Source: JAIBJN01 sp963775395 (GTDB lineage: Bacteria > Actinomycetota > Thermoleophilia > Gaiellales > Gaiellaceae). Taken from it: DNA of 64,000 nt. The stretch lies in contig CAVZIX010000017.1 in assembly GCA_963775395.1 (NCBI GenBank), positions 36,311 to 100,310 on the forward strand, written 5' to 3'. The notes beneath the pieces were generated by a model. The model was not told the DNA's origin. It was given only the letters and a program-made list of their open reading frames with translations, and ran no database searches. This document shows positions 17,101 through 23,245 of the stretch, one piece after another (position 1 is the first letter of the stretch; each line of letters starts with the position of its first letter). Made by a program: the position numbers and the translations under genes.

Positions 17101-17800
17101 CGCACTCGTATCGCACGAGCTGCGTACGCCCCTCACGTCCATCCGCGGCTACACCGAGCTTCTCCTCGACGGGGAGGCCGGAAGGCTCACCGGCGACCAG
17201 CGCCAGTTCCTCGGAGTCGTGGAGCGCAACGCGCACCGGCTCCTCCACCTCGTCGGCGACCTGCTCTTCCTGGCACAGGTCGAGGCCGGCAAGCTCGTCC
17301 TCGACATCGGAGCGCTCGACCTCGGCAACGTCGCCTCCGAGAGCGTCGAGACCGCACGGCCTCAGGCCGAGGCCAAGGACATCACGCTGACGCTCGCGAC
17401 CGGGCCGGTCCCCCTCATCTCCGGAGACCGCGCGCGCATCGCGCAGCTCCTCGACAACCTCGTCTCCAATGCGATCAAGTTCACGCCCGAGGGCGGGCGC
17501 GTCGACGTCCGCGTCCGGGCGGTCAAGAACCGCGCGGTCCTCGAGGTCCGCGACAGCGGGATGGGTATCCCGGCGGGAGAGCAGGAGTTCCTCTTCCAGC
17601 GCTTCTTCCGCACGTCCACCGCAACCGAGCAGGCGATTCAGGGCACGGGTCTCGGGCTGGCGATCTCCAGGGCGATCGTCGAGGCCCACAGCGGTCGCAT
17701 CACGGTCGCCAGCGAGGAGGGCGAGGGCACGACCTTCCAGGTGACGCTGCCGCTCCACCGGCACGCGGAGCTTCCCAAGCGAACGCAGGTGGCATCGTGA
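14192..17800 (+). CDS. large membrane sensor histidine kinase with four PAS and one GAF domain
   Basis: A 1202-residue hybrid-free sensor kinase. Two membrane segments at about residues 17-38 and 188-212 enclose an extracellular sensor domain, followed by PAS (about 250-370), GAF (about 385-540), then three PAS domains (about 555-680, 690-800 and 805-930). A short coiled coil leads to HisKA with SHELRTPLTSIRGYTELLL (His975) and an HATPase with NLVSNAIKFTPEGG, RDSGMGIP and GTGLGLAIS. PAS 1 and PAS 2 are near repeats (YRSLVEQLPLVMYI and YRTLVEHLPLVTYI), so an internal duplication is likely. Start is GTG 14192. A receiver-domain gene follows directly. The signal is unknown. Confidence 0.93.
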   Translation: MTPSASTSARPPRLVLRFAVYSAIALALAWVVIFWVVRREAEDRAQHQVEIRTSEVAARVAPDLVASDFDGPVSTERRKEIDAAVAPELVGTLLRFKLVNADGVVTYSTDPEIIGGRSDSTTALESALAGEPTQQVTTLNAEGGSGENVKAVESYVPLTLDGSSDPAGVFEAYVAYDPVAADVRETVTPIAIALALALFLLYAALFPILRQVTRALDNRHRRLEEHASALTEALDERRRAEVRLTRAERNYRSLVEQLPLVMYITRLDETSSCIYMSPQIEELTGYTALECMSDPAFIGKMLHPEDRERTLEERRRAAGTGESFATKYRIVGKDKREVWVHDEVTIAKDESGRPIHAQGFVVDVTPQVIARHQLEGRHAELEALHETALALIDELDVQKLLERIAGQAGELIGTNNSYVYLRDGDELRVAVGTGVFAGNVGHRLVKGEGLAGRVWETGEPLTVEDYQSWDGRKSIYEGMAIHGVAGVPLRSRTEVVGVLGLAYGERGRGFDASDIALLSRFAHLASLALESARLYTSAKEELAERHRAESAVREAELRYRTLVEHLPLVTYISPVEETVGNLYVSPQVEELLGYPSEEWVRNPNLLTEAVHPDDLERVLAEAAHLRETGESLRSEYRYITADGRTVWVLDETILVRNDEGTPLWVQGFILDITERRTAEETRARLAAIIESSNDAIMSGSLDLCFTSWNDGAQRMFGYTADEVIGQPITLLMPDEYQEQTLALVDEVVREARVVQLETVRHREDGTQVHVAFTYSPIRDSEGKVVGLSAIGQDVTERKRAEAAIRESEAKFRAFVETTEEWVWASDANNVHTYSNPAIERILGLKPEELVGRNWLEFVVEEDREDVAESIAQRAVEKAGWSGLVIRWQHADGSVRHLESNAAPVLDADGEVVGWQGTDRDVTHRIQAERDRERLLAAEQEARAYAEAAQVDLEAQNERLRELDRLKDEFIALVSHELRTPLTSIRGYTELLLDGEAGRLTGDQRQFLGVVERNAHRLLHLVGDLLFLAQVEAGKLVLDIGALDLGNVASESVETARPQAEAKDITLTLATGPVPLISGDRARIAQLLDNLVSNAIKFTPEGGRVDVRVRAVKNRAVLEVRDSGMGIPAGEQEFLFQRFFRTSTATEQAIQGTGLGLAISRAIVEAHSGRITVASEEGEGTTFQVTLPLHRHAELPKRTQVAS

Positions 17801-17824
17801 ACGACGTCCGTCCCCGTCGTCCTC

Positions 17825-18175
17825 GTGGCCGACGACGATCCCGACATCCTCGCGCTGGTGCGCTTCCGCCTGGAGCGTGACGGCTACGAGGTGCTCTCGG
17901 CGCCCGACGGCGAGACGGCGCTCGACCTCGCCCTGGCCCGCACGCCGGACCTCGCGGTCCTCGACGTGATGATGCCCAGGCTGGACGGCTACGAGGTGAC
18001 CCGCCGCCTGCGCGAGCACGGCCCGACGACAGGCATCCCGATCATCCTCCTCACGGCGCGCGTGCAGGAGCCCGATCTCGAGCGCGGGTTCGAGGCCGGA
18101 GCCGACGACTACGTCACGAAGCCGTTCAGCCCGCAGGCGCTCGGCGAGCGCATTCAGGCAGCACTCGGTTTGTAG
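17825..18175 (+). CDS. stand-alone response regulator receiver (5' end frameshifted)
   Basis: A single CheY-like receiver with the acidic pair ADDD, the phospho-acceptor Asp in LAVLDVMMPRLDG, LLTAR and the conserved Lys in YVTKPF. The first in-frame start, GTG 17825, removes most of beta strand 1 (VPVVLVADDD). The kinase ends in TCGTGA, so GTG 17797 would be a classic four-base overlapping start, but it is one frame off. Dropping one C in 17808-17815 joins MNDV to VPVVLVADDD. I therefore think the intended gene is about 17797-18175 and carries a one-base insertion. It should be the output partner of the PAS kinase. Its end overlaps the convergent OmpR-type gene by 22 bases. Confidence 0.85.
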   Translation: MADDDPDILALVRFRLERDGYEVLSAPDGETALDLALARTPDLAVLDVMMPRLDGYEVTRRLREHGPTTGIPIILLTARVQEPDLERGFEAGADDYVTKPFSPQALGERIQAALGL

Positions 18176-18846
18176 CGGTAGCCGAAGCCGCGAACCGTCT
18201 CGATGACGGTGCCGTCCGCGCCGGCGCCCTCGAGCTTGCGGCGGAGATAGCCGACGTAGAGCTTCACCTGGTCGCGCGAGGCGCCGAACGAGTCGCCCCA
18301 GACGAGCTCGAGCACCTGGTCGTGCGACAGCAGCTGGCCCGGGTGGCGGACGAAGGCGGCCAGGAGACGGAACTCGAGCGGCGTCAACGCGACCTCGGTG
18401 CCGTTGACGGCCACGCTGCGCTGTGCAAAGTCAACCGTCAGGAGTGCGTCCGCGTAGGTCTCGCGGGTCTCAGAGCGGCTACCGGCCCGGCGGAGCATCG
18501 CCTCGATGCGGGCGAGCAGCTCCTGCCGGCCGAAGGGCTTCGTGACGTAGTCGTCCGCGCCAGCCTTGAGGCCGCGGACCTTCTCCAGCTCGGCCGCCCG
18601 GGCGGTCAGCATCGCCACCGGGACGTCGGAGAGGTCGCGAATTCGCTCGAGCGTCTGCCAGCCGTCGAGCTCCGGCATCGATACGTCCAGCAGGACGGCA
18701 TCGGGAGGCGTCGCGTAGAAGGCGCGGAGGGCGTCCTTGCCGTTCGCCGCCTCGGTTACCTGATACCCCTGGCGCTCGAGCAGCTCGCGCACGAGGCCGC
18801 GGATGTCCGCATCGTCGTCGACGACGAGCACGTGCGCACGTGTCAT
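18154..18846 (-). CDS. OmpR/PhoB-type winged-helix response regulator
   Basis: A 230-residue two-domain transcription factor. The receiver has VVDDDADIRGL, the phospho-acceptor Asp in AVLLDVSMPELDGW, TAR and YVTKPF. The C-terminal winged helix has LTPLEFRLLAAFVRHPGQLL, QVKLYVGYLRRKLE and VIETVRGFGYRY. No histidine kinase is next to it in the same operon, so it may answer to the large PAS kinase or to one elsewhere. The ATG at 18846 fits the family N-terminus. Confidence 0.93.
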   Translation of the reverse strand: MTRAHVLVVDDDADIRGLVRELLERQGYQVTEAANGKDALRAFYATPPDAVLLDVSMPELDGWQTLERIRDLSDVPVAMLTARAAELEKVRGLKAGADDYVTKPFGRQELLARIEAMLRRAGSRSETRETYADALLTVDFAQRSVAVNGTEVALTPLEFRLLAAFVRHPGQLLSHDQVLELVWGDSFGASRDQVKLYVGYLRRKLEGAGADGTVIETVRGFGYRYKPSAA

Positions 18847-18931
18847 GCCGGTTCCTTTCCAGACAGCCGGGATGACCCCTTCCTCGAGAGGATCCGCGCC
18901 CAGGCCATGCCCTGACTCTAGTGGCAGGCCG

Positions 18932-19276
18932 CTAGGCTCGCTCGCCGGCAGCGCGCACGGCCTTCTCCACCGCGGCGCGCAGCTCGTCGAGCGAGAACGG
19001 CTTGAGGACGTAGGCGACCGGCCGCAGCTCGTGGACCGCGAGCTCCGGCGGCTGGATGCTCACGACGACGATCGGCACGGGTGGCGAGGCCGAGGCGAGC
19101 ACGTTCGCAAGGGCGATCACCCGCTGGCCCATGCCAGGCTCGAAGAGCATCACATCGACCTCCGGCAGCTCGGAGCCCGGCCGGTGGAGAACGGCTTCGT
19201 GGCCGGAGGCCGCGATTGCGCGCTGGATCAACGCGAGGGCGTCGGGGTCGGGCTCGGCAACGAGGATGCGAGCCAC
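18932..19276 (-). CDS. stand-alone atypical receiver, Glu in place of the phospho-acceptor Asp
   Basis: A 114-residue CheY-like domain with nothing attached. The fold is recognisable from ARILVAEPDPDALAL at the N-terminus and AYVLKPFSLDEL near the end (Lys92). The position that normally carries the phospho-acceptor Asp reads VDVMLFEPGM, giving Glu46. The acidic pocket is also weak (EPD). It is divergent from a paralogue at 19435-19785 that has the same substitution and the same LRPxAYxxKPF segment. A Glu there often mimics the phosphorylated state, so it may be a constitutive or phosphorylation-independent protein; partner and output are unknown. Confidence 0.8.
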   Translation of the reverse strand: MARILVAEPDPDALALIQRAIAASGHEAVLHRPGSELPEVDVMLFEPGMGQRVIALANVLASASPPVPIVVVSIQPPELAVHELRPVAYVLKPFSLDELRAAVEKAVRAAGERA

Positions 19277-19434
19277 GTGTGTGGCCTACCGCAGCTCAAT
19301 CGAACGGCGCATCGCCTTCCAGATCATGGAAGCAACACTACTGCCCAAGAGTCAGTGCAGCTTAGCCGACCGGTCATACCGCTTCCATACCGGCTCCCGG
19401 CGAAATCCCCTCCATCGAATCCGATTGTGAGTCT

Positions 19435-19785
19435 GTGAAAGTCATGATCTGTGAGCCGCATGCCGAGGTACGTGCCCTGCTGGGCCACGTCGTCACACGC
19501 CTCGGCTTCGAGCCCGTCTACACGGATACGCGCAGCGGCGGAGCACTCGCGGATGCAGACGTCGACGTCTTGCTCATCGAGCCGGCCGACCCCTCGGCCC
19601 TGTCGACGGCGCGTGCGCTGAGGCTCCGCCGCAGAGAGCTTCCCATCATCTGCGCCAGCATCTATCCCGATTCCCCGGGAGCTGAACGCCTCCGGCCGCT
19701 GGCGTATCTGATGAAGCCGTTCGCGCTCGTCGACCTCGAGCGCGCACTGCTGACAGCGGTCGAGAGCACCGTCGCCCAGGCTTAG
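19435..19785 (+). CDS. stand-alone atypical receiver, paralogue of the divergent neighbour
   Basis: A 116-residue CheY-like domain starting at GTG 19435 (MKVMICEPHAEVRALL). The usual phospho-acceptor site reads VDVLLIEPADPS, so Asp is replaced by Glu49; Lys94 in AYLMKPFALVDLE is kept. The acidic pair is reduced to a single Glu (CEPHAE). No clear ribosome binding site precedes the start, so a leaderless transcript is possible. It shares its organisation with the divergent gene at 18932-19276, with 158 bases of AT-richer promoter DNA between them. The twin arrangement suggests a conserved pair, but I cannot name a function. Confidence 0.8.
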   Translation: MKVMICEPHAEVRALLGHVVTRLGFEPVYTDTRSGGALADADVDVLLIEPADPSALSTARALRLRRRELPIICASIYPDSPGAERLRPLAYLMKPFALVDLERALLTAVESTVAQA

Positions 19786-19803
19786 CGGCCTCTTTAACGA
19801 CCA

Positions 19804-19868
19804 CGAGCTGCTCAGAGAAGCAGCTCGCAGTCGGCCGTCAGTCAGTCCCCCGCTTCTAGGAGAAGCGG
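19804..19868. terminator. two hairpins between convergent receiver and glnA genes
   Basis: Two perfect inverted repeats lie in the 120 bases between the convergent genes. The first pairs CGAGCTGCT (19804-19812) with AGCAGCTCG (19819-19827) around a six-base loop. The second pairs CCGCTTCT (19850-19857) with AGAAGCGG (19861-19868) around AGG. Neither has a strong T run, so they may stop transcription weakly from both sides or simply stabilise 3' ends. Confidence 0.45.
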
Positions 19869-19905
19869 CGACACCACCGACCATAGTACGCCTCGTGACA
19901 ACGAG

Positions 19906-21264
19906 TTACAAGACCGCGAGGTACTTTTCCAGCTCCCAGGGCGTGAGCTGCACCCGGTACTCGTCCCACTCCTGCCGCTTCAGCTTCACGTAGTTGTCGA
20001 AGACGTGGTCGCCGAGCGCTCGGCGGACGAGCTCTGACTCGGCGAGCTCGTCGATCGCCTCGCCGAGGGTCTCGGGCAGCGCGACGATGCCGCGCTCCTT
20101 CCGCTCCTCCGCGCTCAGCTTGTAGAGGTTGCTCTCCATCGGCGGCGGCAGCTCGTAGCCCTTCTCGATCCCCTCGAGGCCCGCGTGCAGGAGCGCCGCG
20201 AAGGTGAGGTACGGGTTGCAGGCCGGGTCGGGACAGCGGATCTCCGCGCGGGTCGCCTGCTCGTTGCCGGGCTTGTAGAGCGGAATACGGATCAGGGCCG
20301 AGCGATTGCGCCGCGACCACGCTGCGTACACGGGGGCCTCGTAGCCGGGGACGAGGCGCTTGTAGGAATTGACCCACTGGGCGAAGACCGCCGAGATCTC
20401 GCGGGCGTGCCGAAGCTGGCCGGCGATGAAGCCCTTGCCCACCTCGGAGAGGCTCCACTCGTCGTCGGCGTCGAAGAACGCGTTCTTTCCGCCGGCGAAG
20501 AGCGACTGGTGCGTGTGCATGCCCGACCCGTTCTCACCAAAGATCGGCTTCGGCATGAAGGTGGCGTGGTAGCCGGCCTTCTTGGCGATCTCCTTGACCA
20601 CGAGCCGGTAGGTGATCGTGTGGTCGGCCATCGAGAACGCGTCCGAGAACTGCATGTCGATCTCGTGCTGCGACGGCCCAACCTCATGGTGGACGTACTC
20701 GATCGGGATGCCCATCTTCTCGAGCGCGTGGACCGTGTCATGGCGCAGGTCACTCGCGGCGTCCATTGTCGTCATTGCGAAGTAGCCGCCCTCGTCGAGC
20801 GTCTCCGTCCCTTCGTCGTCCTTGAAGAGGAAGTACTCGAGCTCGGGCCCGACATTGAAGGTGTCGTAGCCCATGCTCTTCATGCGCTCGAGGGCGAGGC
20901 GGAGGACGTGCCTCGGGTCGCCCATGTAGGGCTGGCCGTCCGGCGTGACGACGTCGCAGATCATGCGACCGACCTTGTGGCCTCCGTTGGGCATCAGCTG
21001 GAAGGTCGAGGGGTCCGGGATGGCGACCATGTCGGACTCCTCGATCGCGTTGAAGCCCGTGATCGAGGAGCCGTCGAATCCCATCCCGTCGTCCAGCGCC
21101 CCTTCGAGCTCCTGCAGGGTGACCGCAAAGCTCTTGAGGTGCCCTTCGATGTCGGTGAACCAGAGGTGGACGAACGCCACCTCCTCTTCCTTGACCCGCC
21201 TGAGCACCTCCTTGCGCGCAGCCGGGTCGCTCGTCGCCCTGCTGCTGGTCTCGACCTGCGCCAT
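19906..21264 (-). CDS. glnA: type I glutamine synthetase, alpha-like
   Basis: Glutamine synthetase makes glutamine from glutamate, ammonia and ATP. The chain has GMGFDGSSITGF, NVGPELEYFLF, YVHHEVGPSQHEID, MPKPIFGENGSGMHTHQSLF, the PGYEAPVYAAWSRRNRSALI region and NPYLTFAALLHAGLEGIE. At 452 residues and with ESNLYKLSAEERKERGI it matches the shorter alpha class (B. subtilis-like), which is feedback regulated and usually not adenylylated. ATG 21264 is preceded by GAGGAGGTTGTGAC, a strong ribosome binding site. The leader between the ABC permease and this gene holds two competing hairpins (see the separate entry). Confidence 0.96.
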   Translation of the reverse strand: MAQVETSSRATSDPAARKEVLRRVKEEEVAFVHLWFTDIEGHLKSFAVTLQELEGALDDGMGFDGSSITGFNAIEESDMVAIPDPSTFQLMPNGGHKVGRMICDVVTPDGQPYMGDPRHVLRLALERMKSMGYDTFNVGPELEYFLFKDDEGTETLDEGGYFAMTTMDAASDLRHDTVHALEKMGIPIEYVHHEVGPSQHEIDMQFSDAFSMADHTITYRLVVKEIAKKAGYHATFMPKPIFGENGSGMHTHQSLFAGGKNAFFDADDEWSLSEVGKGFIAGQLRHAREISAVFAQWVNSYKRLVPGYEAPVYAAWSRRNRSALIRIPLYKPGNEQATRAEIRCPDPACNPYLTFAALLHAGLEGIEKGYELPPPMESNLYKLSAEERKERGIVALPETLGEAIDELAESELVRRALGDHVFDNYVKLKRQEWDEYRVQLTPWELEKYLAVL

Positions 21265-21292
21265 GTCACAACCTCCTCTTAAACGCAAACAG

Positions 21293-21329
21293 CCCCGGGC
21301 GGACATCCGCCCGAGGCCTCGTCGCCTCG
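21293..21329 (-). promoter_or_regulatory. glnA leader: GACGNN-loop hairpin overlapping a terminator-like hairpin
   Basis: Read on the minus strand, hairpin A pairs CGAGGC with GCCTCG (21312-21329) around a six-base loop GACGAG. Hairpin B pairs CCTCGGGCGG with CCGCCCGGGG (21293-21316) around ATGT and is followed by the T-rich CTGTTTGCGTTT. The 3' arm of A is the 5' arm of B, so they exclude each other. The sequence AGGCGACGNNGCCTC in A is repeated in the leader of the second glutamine synthetase at 23180-23194. I infer a transcription-attenuation switch. B might also end the upstream ABC operon. Confidence 0.5.
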
Positions 21330-21366
21330 AATGACCGTCGGAGTGTACACCAGCGTTCTCGGGCGT

Positions 21367-22200
21367 CTACCCGGACCGCTTCAGCTTCCCGTGGCGCTTC
21401 GCGTAACGCTCGCCCTGGCCGAACACCGCCAGGCCGGCGGGAATCGAGACCACGCCGATGACGACCAGAGGCCAGATCTCGTCCGTGAGCGCGGCCAGGC
21501 CGTCACCCTCGAGGATGGCGTCGCGCACGCCCTCGAGCGCATACGTCGCCGGCGAGATCGTCGCGATCCACTGCATCCACTCCGGCAGCACCGTGACCGG
21601 GTAGTAGACGCCCGAGACGACCAGCAGGATCCCCTGCGCGATGAACCCGAGCTGCGTGCCCTTCTCCGGCGAGATGAGCGGGAGGACCGACGTCATCATC
21701 CCGATCCCGACGAACGAGATCGACGCGATGGCGAGGACGACCAGCGCCGCGACGAAGTTCGCGTTCGGCAGCGAGAGGTCGAAGAAGAACGCGACGACCG
21801 TGAAGAGCAGCACGGACTGGACGAGCCCGTAGGCGATGGCAAAGAGGCCCATCCCGGCCAGGTGCACCGGTCGTGAGAGCGGGGCCATGAACGTGTACTC
21901 GATCGTGCCCTCCCAGCGCTCCCAGGCGACGGTCTCCGTGAGGATCTCGAAGATCATCCCCAGGTAGGCCCAGATGACGGCGCCGATCAGGAGGACGGCC
22001 GTCGTCCGCTCGACGTCGATCTGCCCTCCCGAGGCCTCGACGCCCTCTGCGATGAAGACGATCGTGAGCGTGTTGGCGACGGTCCAGAGGAAGAACGCGA
22101 CCTCCCACCAGACGTAGCGCCGGACGAGGTACGTGTTCCGCTCGACGACGCCGACGAGCCCGACGAGCTCCGCACGAAGGACGTGCGCCGCGACTCTCAT
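21367..22200 (-). CDS. ABC-2 type transporter permease
   Basis: A 277-residue membrane protein with about six hydrophobic segments, typical of the ABC-2 family of exporters for polysaccharides, drugs or lipids. Characteristic pieces are WEVAFFLWTVANTLTIVFIA, WERWEGTIEYTFMAPLSR and the re-entrant-like LLVVSGVYYPVTVLPEWMQW followed by ISPATYALEGVRDAIL. The ATG overlaps the stop of the ATPase gene (ATGA, 22197-22200), so the two form one transporter. Substrate unknown. Confidence 0.92.
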   Translation of the reverse strand: MRVAAHVLRAELVGLVGVVERNTYLVRRYVWWEVAFFLWTVANTLTIVFIAEGVEASGGQIDVERTTAVLLIGAVIWAYLGMIFEILTETVAWERWEGTIEYTFMAPLSRPVHLAGMGLFAIAYGLVQSVLLFTVVAFFFDLSLPNANFVAALVVLAIASISFVGIGMMTSVLPLISPEKGTQLGFIAQGILLVVSGVYYPVTVLPEWMQWIATISPATYALEGVRDAILEGDGLAALTDEIWPLVVIGVVSIPAGLAVFGQGERYAKRHGKLKRSG

Positions 22201-22988
22201 GAGTCGTCGACCTCCTCCTCGTCCTCGAGCGCCTTCCCGGTCGCGGCGAAGAAGACCTCCTCGAGGGTGTCGACGCCGTAGCGCTGCTTCAGCTGGGCGG
22301 TGGGCGCAAGGCAGACGAGCCGGCCTCGATCGAGGATCCCGACGCGGTCGGCGAGCGCCTCGGCCTCGTCGAGGTCGTGCGTGCAGATGAGCACGGTCGC
22401 GTCGTGCGTCGTTCGTACTTCGCGGATGAACTCGCGCACCTCGAGCCGAGAGCGCGGGTCGAGCCCGGTCGTCGGCTCGTCGAGCAGAAGCAGCACCGGC
22501 GAGGTGAGGAGCGCCCGAGCCAGGGCGACCTTCTGCTGCATGCCACGGGAGAGGTTCTCCATCGGTTCGCCACGGCGATCGACGGGGAAGCCGACGCGCT
22601 CGAGGATCTCGGGAATTCGCGGCCCTGTCTGGCCGGGCGTCATCCCGTAGAAGCGCGCGGCGTAGGCCAAATTCTCGGCCGAGGACATCTTCTTGAAGAA
22701 GGACGCCTCGACCGACACGCGGTTGACGAGCCTGCGCACGCCCCGCGGATCGCTCGAGATCTCGTGGCCGAAGATGCTCGCCGTCCCGCCGTCGGCAAGG
22801 AGGAGCGTCGAGAGCAGGCGGACGAGTGTCGATTTCCCCGAGCCGTTCTGGCCAAGGACGGCGACGCACTCGCCGCGCGCGATGGTGAACGAGACATCCC
22901 GCAGGGCGGGCACGCGCTGACGGCGCAGGCGGCGCCCATCGCGGCGAAGAAAGTCCTTGCGAAGATCGGAAACGCGGACGGCGGTCAT
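22197..22988 (-). CDS. ABC transporter ATP-binding protein of an ABC-2 exporter
   Basis: A 263-residue ATPase subunit. Walker A is GQNGSGKST, the signature is NLSRGMQQKVALARAL (SRGMQ rather than SGGQ, common in ABC-2 exporters), Walker B is LLLLDEPTTGLDP and the switch His is in CTHDLDEA. The C-terminus ends in a run of acidic residues. It is the first gene of the pair and is divergent from the second glutamine synthetase. Confidence 0.94.
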   Translation of the reverse strand: MTAVRVSDLRKDFLRRDGRRLRRQRVPALRDVSFTIARGECVAVLGQNGSGKSTLVRLLSTLLLADGGTASIFGHEISSDPRGVRRLVNRVSVEASFFKKMSSAENLAYAARFYGMTPGQTGPRIPEILERVGFPVDRRGEPMENLSRGMQQKVALARALLTSPVLLLLDEPTTGLDPRSRLEVREFIREVRTTHDATVLICTHDLDEAEALADRVGILDRGRLVCLAPTAQLKQRYGVDTLEEVFFAATGKALEDEEEVDDS

Positions 22989-23149
22989 CGGCTTGCTCCT
23001 CCAAAGTCGAGTCGAACGCAGGGCGAAAGAGGCGGCGCCCCTAGAAGGGGGACCGCGACACCTGGTGTCTCAGACTCTGTTGGATCGCATCCGCCGCCGA
23101 GGATACCCGCGGCCTTGAGATCCGTCCAGGGTTCGCGCTATCGTGAAGG

Positions 23150-23194
23150 TGCGAGGCGCCGACGGCGGCGCCGCGCAGAAGGCGACGGAGCCTC
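23150..23194 (+). promoter_or_regulatory. glutamine synthetase leader: tandem GACGNN-loop hairpins
   Basis: Two consecutive hairpins precede the terminator of this leader. The first pairs TGCG and GGCGCC (23150-23160) with GGCGCC and CGCA (23167-23177), with an A-G mismatch, around the loop GACGGC. The second pairs AGGC (23180-23183) with GCCT (23190-23193) around GACGGA. Both loops are hexamers starting GACGG. The 3' arm of the second hairpin is the 5' arm of the terminator at 23190-23218, so it can act as antiterminator. The layout resembles ANTAR target RNAs (two hexaloop hairpins, the second competing with a terminator), although those have A at loop position 1 and G at 4. The ACGR loops also recall guanidine-II riboswitches. 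The class is not proven. Confidence 0.55.
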
Positions 23195-23224
23195 AGAGGT
23201 CGATTCGACCGCTGGGGCTTTTTT
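23190..23224 (+). terminator. intrinsic terminator in the glutamine synthetase leader
   Basis: GCCTCAG (23190-23196) pairs with CTGGGGC (23212-23218), with an inner GGTCG/CGACC stem, followed directly by six T (23219-23224). It ends 21 bases before the ATG at 23246. No plus-strand gene lies upstream for more than 3 kb that it could serve, so it must attenuate the glutamine synthetase transcript itself. Confidence 0.8.
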
Positions 23225-23245
23225 CGTGGACCAGAAGGAGGCGGC

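Noticed and set aside
17798..17830. Stop-codon read-through (or selenocysteine) joining kinase and receiver
   Set aside because: There is no SECIS-like element or selenium gene in view, and the GTGA overlap is better explained by separate genes with an indel.
15662..18019. Open frame of about 785 codons opposite the PAS kinase
   Set aside because: No recognisable domain, and the sense strand encodes an unmistakable kinase.
23150..23190. Glycine, SAM or T-box riboswitch upstream of glutamine synthetase
   Set aside because: None of their conserved cores is present; only the double GACGG loops stand out.
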